Shown here one piece after another: positions 11,059-22,800 of a stretch of 64,000 bases of DNA. Position 1 is the stretch's first letter. The number at the start of each line of letters is the position of its first letter. The DNA lies in contig OY987264.1 of the NCBI GenBank assembly GCA_963920665.1, positions 27,136,906-27,200,905 on the forward strand. The letters run 5' to 3'. Below the pieces are notes generated by a model. The model searched no databases, had not been told where the DNA came from, and worked only from the letters and a program-made list of their open reading frames with translations. The position numbers and the translations under genes are program-made. The stretch is from Straminergon stramineum (taxonomy: Eukaryota > Streptophyta > Bryopsida > Hypnales > Calliergonaceae).

Positions 11059-14000
11059 ATGCCGCACCCCTCGGTAGTCTTGGCCACCGCAGGCTACGAC
11101 CACACCATCAAGTTCTGGGACGCCACCAGCGGCCGCTGCTACCGCACGCTTCAGTACACGGACTCGGTACGTAATCCTCTTGCAACTCCACTTACTCGAT
11201 TCACTTCTTAATTACACTACGGCATTTTCTGTAAAACTCCTGGCGATCGGTCGGAATAAATCTCATTCTTGAAATTTTTGTAATTACGTTTTTTTCTAAT
11301 TCGATTGTGCTGTGTGTTGAGAGAGAGTCTGTTCTTAAGGTTTAAGTACACGTAGAAAGATGAGAGGACGTTCGGTTTGTTGATGGATGAGAAAACTGCA
11401 GAACGAGGATATGTATATGTTTTGTGAGATTTAGGGATTTGCCTCGAGGTTCTTATTGCTTTTCTTTTTTCGTTTCTGGCTGCGTTAATGGATTACGAGG
11501 TGCTCTTGTTCTTACAATTTTTAAATTGCGTTTTTGGATTGCCGTGCATTTGCATTTTTTTCGATTTTTGTTTTTATAGTCTCTGTTCTTGAGCTGTAAG
11601 TGCACATGTAGAGATTAGAGGACGTTTAGATTGTTGTTGCAAAACGAGAATATATATGTATGTGTGAGTTTATAGGGATTTGTCAAGAGGTTCTTAACGA
11701 TTTTCTTTCTCTGGTTTTGGGCTGTGTTAGTGTAATACGAGGTATTCTCGTTGTTTCATTTTTTAATTGCGCTTTCGATTGTCTTACTACTTCATTATTT
11801 TCGGTTTTGGTTTTTAGTATAGACTCTGTTCTTTAGCTGTAATTACATATACGGTGATTGGAAACGTTTAAAATTAGTAATTGGAGATCGAGAATTTTCT
11901 TTCTTCCCGTTACCTAGGTTTTGAGAATGGTGCTGATTTTGGATCTCTTTGTTGTTTTGGCAGCAAGTGAATCGCTTGGAGGTCACGCCTGATAAGCAGT
12001 ACTTGGCGGCAGCAGGGAATCCTCATATTCGGCTTTATGATGTGAACTCCAATCATCCTCTCCCGGTAAGCTCCAATTCCGTTTTCTGATTTTGTTGTGT
12101 AATGGTAATTCACTTGATGCTGAAGTAGGGAAGTATGGTTACATGGCTCACTCGTACGGGTGCAACAATCGTTGTTCATGCTCAAAGTCAACCACACCTT
12201 GCAGCGACACTTTTAACACTAAGTATAGTTACTATTATACTAACGAAATTTTTAGTTGATTCCAATGCATCAAAGTATGCCATTTTAGAATACGTTATGC
12301 AATATAAAAGTCCTAAGGGTTCAATGTTTTATCGCTAGATGAATTAAAACCGACGGCAGTTCTGTGTTAAGGTGGTGTACATTCTTATTATCTACACGTA
12401 CTCATCGTGCAGGATTTTAGGGTGTCATATTAGTGGGGTGTTAGTGTAGCAATTAGATACCTCCACCTTCATGCCTTGCATCGTAGTCTGTGTATTCTGA
12501 GATGTTGGAGTATGTATATTCACAATCTTAGCATGGCAAAGTTTTTTAGATTGTGAGTGTGTTTGATGTAGAGGACTGCGTTGATACGGTAGGTTAGTTC
12601 TTGCTTTTTAGATGGTACCATATTTTTCCATGTGCAGACAGAGTTTGCAATGTATCTGGTGGATGTCATCTGATCTCGAGTTCATCCGATGGCAGGTTAT
12701 AAACTACGAACAGCATGTGAACAATGTGACTGCTGTGGGCTTCCAGTGTGATGGAAAATGGATGTATTCTGGTTCTGAGGACGGGACAGTTAAGATCTGG
12801 GATCTCCGGTATGTTTGTTCCCTAGTCAGGTTTTCTGAGGAAGGATTCTTTATTGTTTTTTTCAGTTGCTTCTATTATAGAGGGGGAATAACTGTAGGGT
12901 GTGTGAGAACATGCTTTTAAAATCTCGCTCTTAGTATCACTCTCAGCTGAAGAGAGTATTATAAGGGGACACATAGACTTTTTTTTTTAATGTATTGGGG
13001 TCCTCTGTATCCTTTTTGAGACACAGTTTGTTGCAATTGCTTATCTCGGTAATCGTCAGGCTTTCTGTTTCTGTTAAACTCATTCACATGCATGCACAGA
13101 GCACCGGGTTGCCAACGCGAGTATGAGAGTCGAGCTGCAGTGAATACAGTCGTTCTTCATCCAAATCAGGTAATTTCCGAAAGGAGTTGGAGGCTGCTGA
13201 TCTGATAGTCATATCTGTGCTGAAACGGATGCCTGGGTGTGGAATTACTGGAATGAATCTGCTTTTTTGTTGATAATCAGTTTTTAAAGAAAGTAAATGC
13301 TTATTCTACTTTTGATCTGTTGTTAATTTGTGCAGACTGAGTTGATATCAGGTGATCAAAATGGAAACATCAGGGTTTGGGACCTTAAAACGAATTCGTG
13401 CAGCTGTGAGCTGGTGTGTGCTTGTCACCTGTTTTGATCGTTCATTTGAACAATGTAAATCATGTAGCTTTTATATTTGCGAGGTAGCTGTGCGTTGGTT
13501 TTTGTGTCCGTTTTAAGCTAAAGGATATTTTTCGTGACATATGATACTGTTAATATTGATAATCTGACTGCACAAGATCTTCATGTTGCGATTCTTCTAC
13601 AAATTTAATCAATCTTTTTTCCTATTCTGCAAACTTGATAATGATCATTATCTGCAATGTTCACAAATCTGCGTAGTGTTTACTCACCGTGATTCATGAT
13701 CGTCGTTTGCAGGTTCCGGAGGTGGACACAGCTGTTAGGTCATTGACCGTAATGTGGGACGCCAGTTTAGTCGTGGCAGCTAACAATAATGGCACATGTT
13801 ATGTTTGGCGCCTTCTTCGCGGAACACAGGTTTCCTGCTCTTCAACAGATATCTTTCCTACAGTAGCAACTGTTTCTTCTTATAACTGATCATTGACAGA
13901 TATTGTAGGAATTGTTTTGGGGAGATTGACCCAGGTATTTAAGAACTTTTAAAGGCTTACGAAACTGAAGTGTATGGTGCCAGAATTTGCAGCTCAGTTC

Positions 14001-15360
14001 TTTTGTTTGGTGGCAAATTTACGAGGACCTTTTTTGACATTGATAGGGGGAAGTTCTCATATTGCACCAGAATTTATATCAACTCTCTCATTCGATTGAA
14101 ATGGCACTCTATTTATTTTTCCATCAATTTAATCATTGGATTACCACTGCAGATGATGACGAATTTTGAGCCCCTTCACAAGCTTCAGGCACACGATAAA
14201 TACGTCTTGAAGTGCTTGCTGTCACCTGAATATTGCGAACCTAACAAGTACACTCCTTTCTCTTTTGATATTAGATTTAGCGAGTGTGTGAAGACATCAG
14301 TGATGTGAGGCACTAAGGTTTTGCATCTGAGAAACGTTTTTTGCATTTTGAAAATCAAAAGGTCAATGTGCCGTTTCTGCAATCTTGTAGATACATCGAT
14401 ACTCATAAGTTAGTTCACTTGCCATTAATGGTGCTTTGTCACTAAGCCTTGACATATTTTATTTTTCTTTGTATTGTATTGTATTGTAGGTATTTGGCTA
14501 CGACGTCCTCTGACCACACTGTAAAGATATGGAACATTTTCGATTTCTCTCTTGCACGTACTTTGAAAGGTCCGAACTGTCTCCTTCGCTTCTGTGGACC
14601 AGCTCGAGCTTGACATTGTGCACCTTTCTGTTTCTAATGTACTGTTTTTTTATTGAGTTTTTGAACTGAAGACTCTACGTCGCAGAAGCGTATAATTTTT
14701 CATATGCGGATTGGGTGGTTCCTTATTCAGTTTATTTTTTCGTGATCTTGTATTGTAATTAAATTGGGTGCCCAGCTGAAGGTTGTGGTGCATAGCGTGT
14801 GCAACTTCCCTAATATTGTGGGAGCTTGCAGGGCATACGCGTTGGGTGTGGGATTGCGTATTTTCTGTCGATGGTGCATTTTTGGTTACAGGTCAGTTGT
14901 CCAATTGCTCATAAGGTAGATTGTATTGTGATTTGTATTGGAGATGGTTTTCGCATTTTATTTTGGATTTTCTGATTTTATCTACCAATCCCTGCTAGCG
15001 CATGAATTATCTCAAGGATTTTAATGCTACTTTTATTATATTTCAACTGTGGAGCACAAGAATTGAGCTTGCATTTTTGGAGTCTTGTCAAATATCCGAT
15101 GATTATCGGAAGTGCTTGCACGTCGATTTTCTCATTCCAACGATAGGCTCGACGTAGATTTGAAGAGCTAACATTAGCGATGACGAAGTCTAGGATTTAT
15201 GATAACGTCATTTTTTCCGTTTTCTGAAACAGCATCGTCAGATACAACAGCTAAACTTTGGGAGCTTTCCACTGGAGAAGCTATTCGAACTTACCATGGA
15301 CATCACAAGGCCACTGTCTGCTGTGCTTTACATGATGGCACAGATTCTTCAGCTACCTAA
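11059..15360 (+). CDS. LST8: LST8, WD40-repeat subunit of the TOR kinase complex
   Basis: A seven-bladed WD40 propeller that binds the TOR kinase domain and stabilises the TOR complex in nutrient and growth signalling. Joined exons: 11059-11166, 11964-12065, 12696-12808, 13100-13169, 13336-13413, 13713-13829, 14153-14247, 14490-14569, 14832-14891 and 15233-15360. All junctions are GT-AG and in phase, giving 316 aa (the family is about 300-320). The start is the first ATG of the family's conserved N-terminus ([17 protein letters not shown]). Blade-ending dipeptides fall regularly: FWD 19-21, LYD 60-62, IWD 104-106, VWD 145-147, VWR 188-190, IWN 241-243, LWE 283-285. The [14 protein letters not shown] and [16 protein letters not shown] segments are diagnostic of plant LST8. 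Exon 8 has a weak donor (GTCCGA). Intron 1 contains a tandem triplication. The reading frame is intact, so this is probably functional. Confidence 0.96.
11329..11905 (+). repeat. Tandem triplication inside LST8 intron 1 (~250-bp unit)
   Basis: Three successive blocks start with 'ctgttctt' at 11329, 11583 and 11825 (spacings 254 and 242 bp). Each continues with an 'aagtacacgtaga'-like stretch, 'agaggacgtt' or 'ggaaacgttt', 'gaacgaggatatgtat' or variants, and in the first two 'agggatttg..gaggttctta' followed by a T-rich 'ttttctttct' segment. The third copy is shortened by the splice acceptor. The block makes up most of the 797-bp intron. Confidence 0.75.
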
Positions 15361-17930
15361 TATTTCAGGCATGTACCTGTATTACGCTTTTTCAAGTGAT
15401 TTGTGAATGGATTTCATTCGCAAGGTTCTTCCAGTTGTATGGGTCAAATGTTCAGTGCAAACTATGAGTTTCACGAGTTAAGCTTAGGCCCCCTGAGATC
15501 TTGAAGAGCTCTTTAACCCTGGAAGGACACTGAGGACATTCTGTGTCCTTTGGATGGTCTAACAGGCTTTGTGCATATTGAAGAATGGATTATTTTCATC
15601 CGATTTTTTGTGTCCAACTTCTTTGATGCTATATTCCCACAATTGACTTAAGTTGAAGACATTTTAGTTTTCTTATTTTATTTTATATGTGGTAGTTATC
15701 CAAAAAATGGTACATTGTCTAGGTCAAAAATGTTTTTTTTCTAAAATTTTATATTTGTATTAGAATTGGCAGTTTTGGAGTGTTTTTGGTGAAAACATAG
15801 TCAAAAACCTTTAGGGGGGTAAACATAGGATCTTGTGCTAGACTAGTAGAAGAATATGTGGAAGGAATTTTTAAAAATTTGACCACCTATATTCCAAGTA
15901 ACTTGCATTTAAAGTGAAGAGAATGTTTTTTGTGTACCTTTTGTGACTAGATTATTTGACTTTTAATCTTCTTAATTAAATTGTTTTGCACTAAAGATTT
16001 TTATTTTAAATTTTTTTCATGGTGAAGAATTGAGTAGATAGTTCGGGAAAATAAATTAAAAAACAACTTGATTTTCATTTTTGAAAAAAGTTGTTAAGTA
16101 GAAGTAGGTAAGATTGAAAGAAAAACTAATTTGTTAATCGCTCTAAGATGGAATTGAAACATACTAATCCTACAAATCTAAATCATTATTTTCTTAAGTT
16201 GATATGATTGGCTACCAAACTAGATGCTCCATCACTTTCACATCACTAATATAAATGAACTGAATCAAAGCTTTCTATGTAATCAAAAATATTATCTATA
16301 AGAAACAAATTTTTAAAATTTTTATTTTTATTTCAAAATTTTGGGGAATATTTTTATTGCCTAGATTTTCTTACTTTGAGGTTATTTTGGCATAATTTTT
16401 TCTCCTTGACATTGATTGAAATAAAAAATTTATCCTTAGAAAGGTAATGTGCTTTGCTATTGTAAGAAAAAGTTTCAAATAATTTTGATAAAAATTTAGA
16501 TATTAGGAGTCTATCCAAAGTTTGTTTTGTCCCCTATAGGAAATTGGGATTGTAGAGGGGTAAGAATGAAAGATATATTGACCATAATATATCATTCATT
16601 TCTAGATAGAGGCACTATTTTGAAGGATGAAAAATTTAAAAATTAACTCTCTACATCCAATTATATAACCTATAAGGTCTTTTGGGTCAAAAAAATAGAA
16701 TTCAAATATTCTTGAACTAAAACTATGACTCATAGTTATTTATCTACTTGTTCATTATCACTTAAAATCATGTAATAATGGTTGTTATAAAGTGAGATAT
16801 GAGTGTTCCAAATCAAGATAGTAAGAAAATCTACATGATTTTGACCATTTGAAAATCCAAAAATTCTTCAATTATCATAGTTATTTACCTTTAGTGTTTT
16901 TAAGCATTTGACGCAAAATAAAGAAGTTTGAATTCTTGCCATTCAAAAACAAGAATTTTAGTTAAAGAAACCATAAGTTTAGTGTTCAATTTTTTTCTTA
17001 TGACCTACATTGAATCAATGAGAAATTTAATCATTAACATAATTGAACAAAAATGATATTTTTGGCATTCCTTCAATGTGAACTACAAATATCCTAATAT
17101 ATTGGAGGGATCACACAAAGGATGAATTGTATATTAATTACACCTAAAAACTCACAAATAGCTCTGTGGCATGATCAATATGCTCTAGAAAATGAACAAT
17201 TTTGCACATTATGAAAGGACTATAAATCAAAATGCAAGTGGTTCCATAATTTTTGGACATATTGTGAATTACTTACAAATTTTCAGAGATGCAAGGTGTA
17301 TGGTGCTACAAGTGTCATGTAGGTGATGCCCAAATGCATTTGGTGCACATCAAGAATCACACTAGTAGTACTGAAACATGACATAAATAAGTTAAAACAA
17401 TGAAAAGTTGACCAAAAGTTGACCACTTGTGAGGTTGCCACTTCCACAATGCTATAAATAGAGTTAAATAATTTTCAAAATGACCCTTAACTACAATATA
17501 CAATTGTCTTTGTAATGTGCACCATTTTTGGTACCCTCCCTGTTGAGTTTCCATTCAAATATTGGGGTTGATTTTTAGGAGTGCTCCATTTTAGGTGTAG
17601 TTACTTTAAGTTGAGTTTGGGCCAACTTTTTTGAATGAGGTTGAATATTTTAAACAAGAAAGGTGGGATATACAACAAGGTTTGGTTGAGTTGGGGTTAA
17701 ATTTCCAACCTACATCTTAGAATGCTTAAACAATGGGAACACCATTGAACACATTGTTGTAAATTTCATCACAAGGAAATTTGAAAAATAGAAATGAGTT
17801 TGTTCATATAGATTTTTGTTCTTGCTTTTGTTCAAAAAAATTTTAACCTACAAAGGTATATCAATATTCACACCAAAAGTGAAGAAAAGGTACAATATAA
17901 ATTTTAGCCTCAAGGGATTAAAAAGAGTTT
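15361..17930. other. LST8 3' region and AT-rich intergenic sequence
   Basis: After the LST8 stop the first few hundred bases keep the composition of transcribed sequence and probably hold the 3' UTR, but no unambiguous polyadenylation site can be fixed. The rest is AT-rich with only short motif-free frames. No gene was recognised. Confidence 0.5.
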
Positions 17931-18189
17931 AAATATAGACCATATTAACCCTCTAAGATGTTTTGAAGCTAAAAAGGTCCACTAGATGACTTCACTATAG
18001 AAACAAAGAATGCACCTATTGGTCCAATAATTGGAATATTTTGGCAACTACCTTGGTTATGGGGGGCCATGTCTTTCTAAGGTTAAGAAAATATTCTTCC
18101 CAAGATTGAGATTTAATTCATACAAAGAAAGATAAAACTTGAAGGGGTGATGAAGGATTAGAAGACCCTACCATATATGAACGAAATTT

Positions 18190-19270
18190 TTTACATTTAT
18201 TTTTCAGAGATGAAATCCCATGTCTTTTGTGAGTGCTAATAGTTTCAAATTTTTTTGTAGAAATTTGAAAATACCGTGAAGTTTTTATAGAAAAGTAAAG
18301 AAAATTGATATCAAACACAAAATATGCTCAGAAATCTGAAATTTTCAACATAGGTGTATTTGGTAGTATAGAACATTATGGTAACTAGAAGGTAGAGGTA
18401 TCTAAAATGGGCAATCCTCCTATGATGGCTTTATAGGGTGCCCTATAGTGGACAACAATTGGTTGTAAGGTTTTTTACAAGAGATTCTTTTTTTCCACCT
18501 TCTTGACTACTTATCTCTCTTCCTTCCTTGTTTAAGGAGAAGTTAACCATTTTAGGTGAAGCTATGAAAGTGGGATGGGTCCAAATGAAAAATACAAATT
18601 TATATTGGATAAAATATTCATTCTTGAGGAAAAGAATCCTTTTTTTTGCATTCTTCCTCATCCCTATTTCTGCACACATTGAGCTCAATTTATCAATGAA
18701 TCCCCCATATCCTATAGGTTGAAATGCTCAAATTATCCATAATAGATACTTCTACCTTCACTAGTAAAAAAGCAATGTCCTAAATGACTTGTTCACAATG
18801 ACTACAACAGTTATTTTGTAATCATGGTTGTCCTAAATGACTACAACAATGATTATTACAATCATTGTGGACAAGTCATTTATAGCTTGTTTTCTACTAA
18901 GCTTACACCAAAGCTATTGTATCATTCTGAAAATAGAAAATCAACAAACCAAGATTTTTTAGGCCCAAAGTTCAAATTGCAAAAAAAAATTGAATTTCCT
19001 ATTTTTTTAAAGTTTTCCAATTGAAGTATAAACTACACTTGATAAACTTCATTTCATTAGTTGGCCTCCAATTTTTTTTAAGAGGCTTTAATTCACATAA
19101 AAACTAAAGAGCAAGAATTGGCCAAAATACACGTGAAGGCTAATCTGTGGATTCAACATCTTCTTTAGAAAAGTCAATAATGAGGGAATATGCAATACTA
19201 TTCACTTTTTATGCATTCAAGCAACTCCCCTCCAAAATTGGATGAAAAAAAGTTTTTTCCCATCCTACTG
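18190..19270 (+). repeat. Dispersed repeat, copy 2 (interrupted)
   Basis: Aligns in the same orientation with 45800-46390. The left part (18190-18385) shares 'ttcagagatgaa', 'agaaaattgatatcaaa' and 'acattatggtaa'-like blocks with 45820-45990. The right part (about 18905-19270) shares 'accaaagct', 'cttgataaacttcatttcattagttgg', 'ggccaaaatacac' and 'caatactattcac' with 45985-46330. About 515 bp (18386-18904) present here are absent from the other copy. They include a foldback element at 18759-18901. No coding sequence. Confidence 0.7.
18759..18901. mobile_element. Short CACTA-like foldback element (MITE-like)
   Basis: The left end reads CACTAGTAAAAAAGC. The reverse complement of the right end reads CTTAGTAGAAAACAAGC. 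Further inward both arms carry AAATGACTTGTTCACAATGA (18782-18801) and its complement at 18862-18881, matching at 19 of 20 positions. A possible 3-bp target duplication, CTT, flanks the element (18756-18758 and 18902-18904), the size made by CACTA (En/Spm) transposases. The element is only 143 bp and non-coding. The terminal bases of the right end do not match CACTA exactly, so the family assignment is tentative. Confidence 0.5.
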
Positions 19271-19850
19271 ACAGTCCCACCTGAAGTCAGCAAAGGACAA
19301 AAATCGTACGCAGCGCCCTTTTAACCCTAAATACCCTTACCATTCCCATCCAGACTCATTGAATGGGAATTACATCCAAAATGCGACCAATTCCCCACCT
19401 CGGGCAGCACACATAACCTTCACAATTCTCAAAAGAGATTGGTGCCGCTCAGAAGATTCAAGTTTTCAACTCGAGAAACTCAATAAATGGAATTTGAAAG
19501 AGAGTTGAAAGAGAAAGTCGCAGGCACCACATGAGCCACAAAGCATGTCATCTTTTCTGATAATTAGAAGAGCCTGGGTTCATAACAAAACTGGACTCTA
19601 GGGAGTAAGATCTATTGGGACCACAAGATTCTGAGCACACCTTTAGGCTACCTAATAAATAGAGTTAAAAATCCAAGGCATCAATCAATCATGCACAGAA
19701 TAGTTGGCAAAACAAAAGAATAAATAGAGAAGCTGAGGCAGGCAGAGGATGTTCAAAATGAACACATCAAATTGCTCACAAATAGAAATACAACAAATGG
19801 TATACAGCTTCAGTTGAATGGAAGATCGAATCTAATTACTTGCAAGGAGA

Positions 19851-22800
19851 TCATCTGGCTGGATCCAAGTGGTGACCCTTCACAGAGGCTCTCACCAGTC
19901 CTTCGTCCAGAAGCACGTCATGCTCCTTCATTGCTTTCCGGGGCACGTTATCATCCTTGGAGCCACCAAGACTTGCTCCAAATAGCAGAGGCGCAGCGGC
20001 AGCAGCAGCAAAGTCGCCTTCCGAGCCTGATTTCACCTTCTTCCTCTTCTTCTTAATAAGAGAATTCTTTTCATACACCAGATGATGTTCCCGCATCTCA
20101 TCCACTGATGACCTCTCGTCGTTGCTAGTTTTGGAGGTACTCTTCACAAGACCTCCAACATGTTGTTTATGCTTCTGGATCTTCTCACTGGGCCGCCATC
20201 CTTGTTGTGAGGCTTGAAGAAAAGCAGTTTCATCCTCAGGAGTACTATCATCACTCCGCTTCGGTATGAACTCTTCATGATTGTGACTTGGAGTGTATTT
20301 CAGTAACCTCCCAACAGAGCCGTCCTTGAAGTCGTCATCGGCTCTCAGCGTGTCAGAAGATCCCGCTTTTCTTTTCCTTGGCTCCTGCACATTCCGACTT
20401 TAGACTACTGTCTACATTATAGTATATTCTAAAGTGGCGGAACAGTTTCATTAACTTCAGTGGAGTCTAAGACCCCGTCCACACAAAGCAAGGAGTGCCA
20501 ATTAGCTACCAAGAATTAGTTAATGAATGCCCATACTGCCCAAGTTGCTCAATCAACAAATTGGTGTTGACATGCAAACAAGATCAATGTAAGACATCGT
20601 ATTTTGATGTCTTGTTTTCCAGCCCACTTCTTGTGAAGGTTAGAACATGCCAACAAGATCAAAATTCAGCGTACGAACTGGCAGCGAGTATAGTAACATC
20701 GTGATAATGAGAGCGAGGAACACTAAAGATACACAAAAAAGATGATGAAATATTACTTTGTTCAACTTGCTGAGACGCTTCTTCCGCTCTTTTGCTCGAA
20801 AAACTGCAGCTTTGATGCCATTGTTATCCATCCAACCTTCTGGCCACAGCTCTGCCAACTGCAGAACACAATACAAAATTGAGAGGATCATTTCATTACA
20901 CTAACAGATCACGTAATAAAGAAGCACCTATTGAAAAAACTATGAAAATATTGCATCACAATTATCTCCTCACCTCAACATAAAGTTTTCGAATTTGTGG
21001 TCCTTTATGCTCGTCCATTCCCTGTAACACCAATTAAAACAGATGCACGGTCAAGCTCCAAACAAGCCACAGCACAGACCCCTACCATATGACAGATAAC
21101 GGAAATTCTATCTGTTAAATATGCAGCAAACTTCTCACCTGCGCCACATGCCAAGGCATTTCAAAATAACTATACGTAGTCACTGGAGACATGAGAAAAA
21201 TCAACCGTAACATGAGTTCAATGGGAACGGTAACTAACAACTCCTGCTACACCTATCTTTATAAAAGCAAAACGCCACTTACGTGATAGAAGTATGCAAC
21301 TTTCGCAGATAAAGGAATAAGAGCAAGCAAAATGCTGTGCAAGACGCAGGCACTAAAAAGAGATTTCCACGTGTCAATTATAACGACAAAGGAAAAAGGT
21401 AAAGACCTCCAAATACTGCTCGTAAAGATTGCAAAGAAGATCCTCGATAGCATGGTCCCACTTGTACTTTTCCACGGATGTACTTGCTTTCTTCGATACT
21501 CCTGTTTGGAAGTCATCTGAGGAGCCTTCTCGTGCCTCAACACCCTGAACCAGGTTTTGTGAGTTCCTACGGCTCTCCAGTTCCTAAAAGGTGAGCAATT
21601 AGCAAACAGTTCTATTAAGAACTGCTCTGTAGAATCGCTTATACGAATGTCATTTTTCAATGTCTAAAAGTTCGCCACAGCCCTAAAATTTAGGACCAGG
21701 TGTAAAAGCAACCCATAAGCACCACCAGGAGGCAAACATCATCATCATCATAATAATAACAATGATGATGATGATAAAAATAATAACCAATTGATTGAAA
21801 TTTGGAAATTAAAATATCATAAAGCAATCTCCAGTGACGGGACAAGACGGTACACCTACAGAGAGTGAATACTCTGGTTAGGTTGCTGAAGTACCTGAAA
21901 CTACAAAGAGGTAACTCTGTTCCGCACCATTTCTGTAACCTCACGCTTAATATCTAACAATCGACCCTCCTTTTCTTGCTTGGCAGATATCCCATGCTCT
22001 ACCATTTCCTTCAAATTTCTCTGTTAAATACACGATAAACATGAGACAGGGACAAAACGCCTAGAAAATTTTAGCAGGACATAGATAGGCCAACTCCAAA
22101 ATGGCAACATGTATAAAGAGCAACAACCTCAGTAAGAATTAGTTACAATTTATGACCCATTTGTTGTTTCGTCGTTTTATGACCAAGGTAAGACTTCTTG
22201 AAAAGTACTTTTAGCTACTGGAAAGCACAGTAATTTGGACAAAAGATACTCTGACCAATAAAAGCTTAACGAAGTGTACAACCAAAATATTATATGGGAC
22301 ATGATAACAAGGTGCCCAAAATTGAATGCCAAAATTTGAAATCATATAGGATCATTGATGAGAGATGTCAGGGAATAGCAACTAAGAATCGTGCTAAACC
22401 GCATGGAACATTGTATGATTCAAACTCAAAATTTGATAATAGAGATCCACCTTCAGAGTATTCGGACGCATGATATGACCTAAGATGCCTTGGAGACGCT
22501 CCACAAGCTCTTCCGGCACCTTTCCTTGCTTAGCCTGCTGCTCATTCAATTATGACAGAAAACGTTAAAGCCTTCTAGCACAAACATTCACAAGGACGCA
22601 AACCCAAAGCATATAAAACTGAACATACGGTTCAACATTACAACAGTAAAACATGCAAAGCTCAGAATATATAATTCTCAAATCGTAGTATTGCCAAAAA
22701 CAAACATACTATCTGTTCACTAGCCACAATCGTGATGAATCAAGCCGTGGTAAGTCTCAGTGGCACACACCGCTAGCCTTGCGACCTTTGCAAGCCTCGT

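Noticed and set aside
21259..21660. 133-codon - strand frame
   Set aside because: It uses a different frame from the ubinuclein exon at 21583-21407 and runs into its intron. The phased exon model explains the region better.
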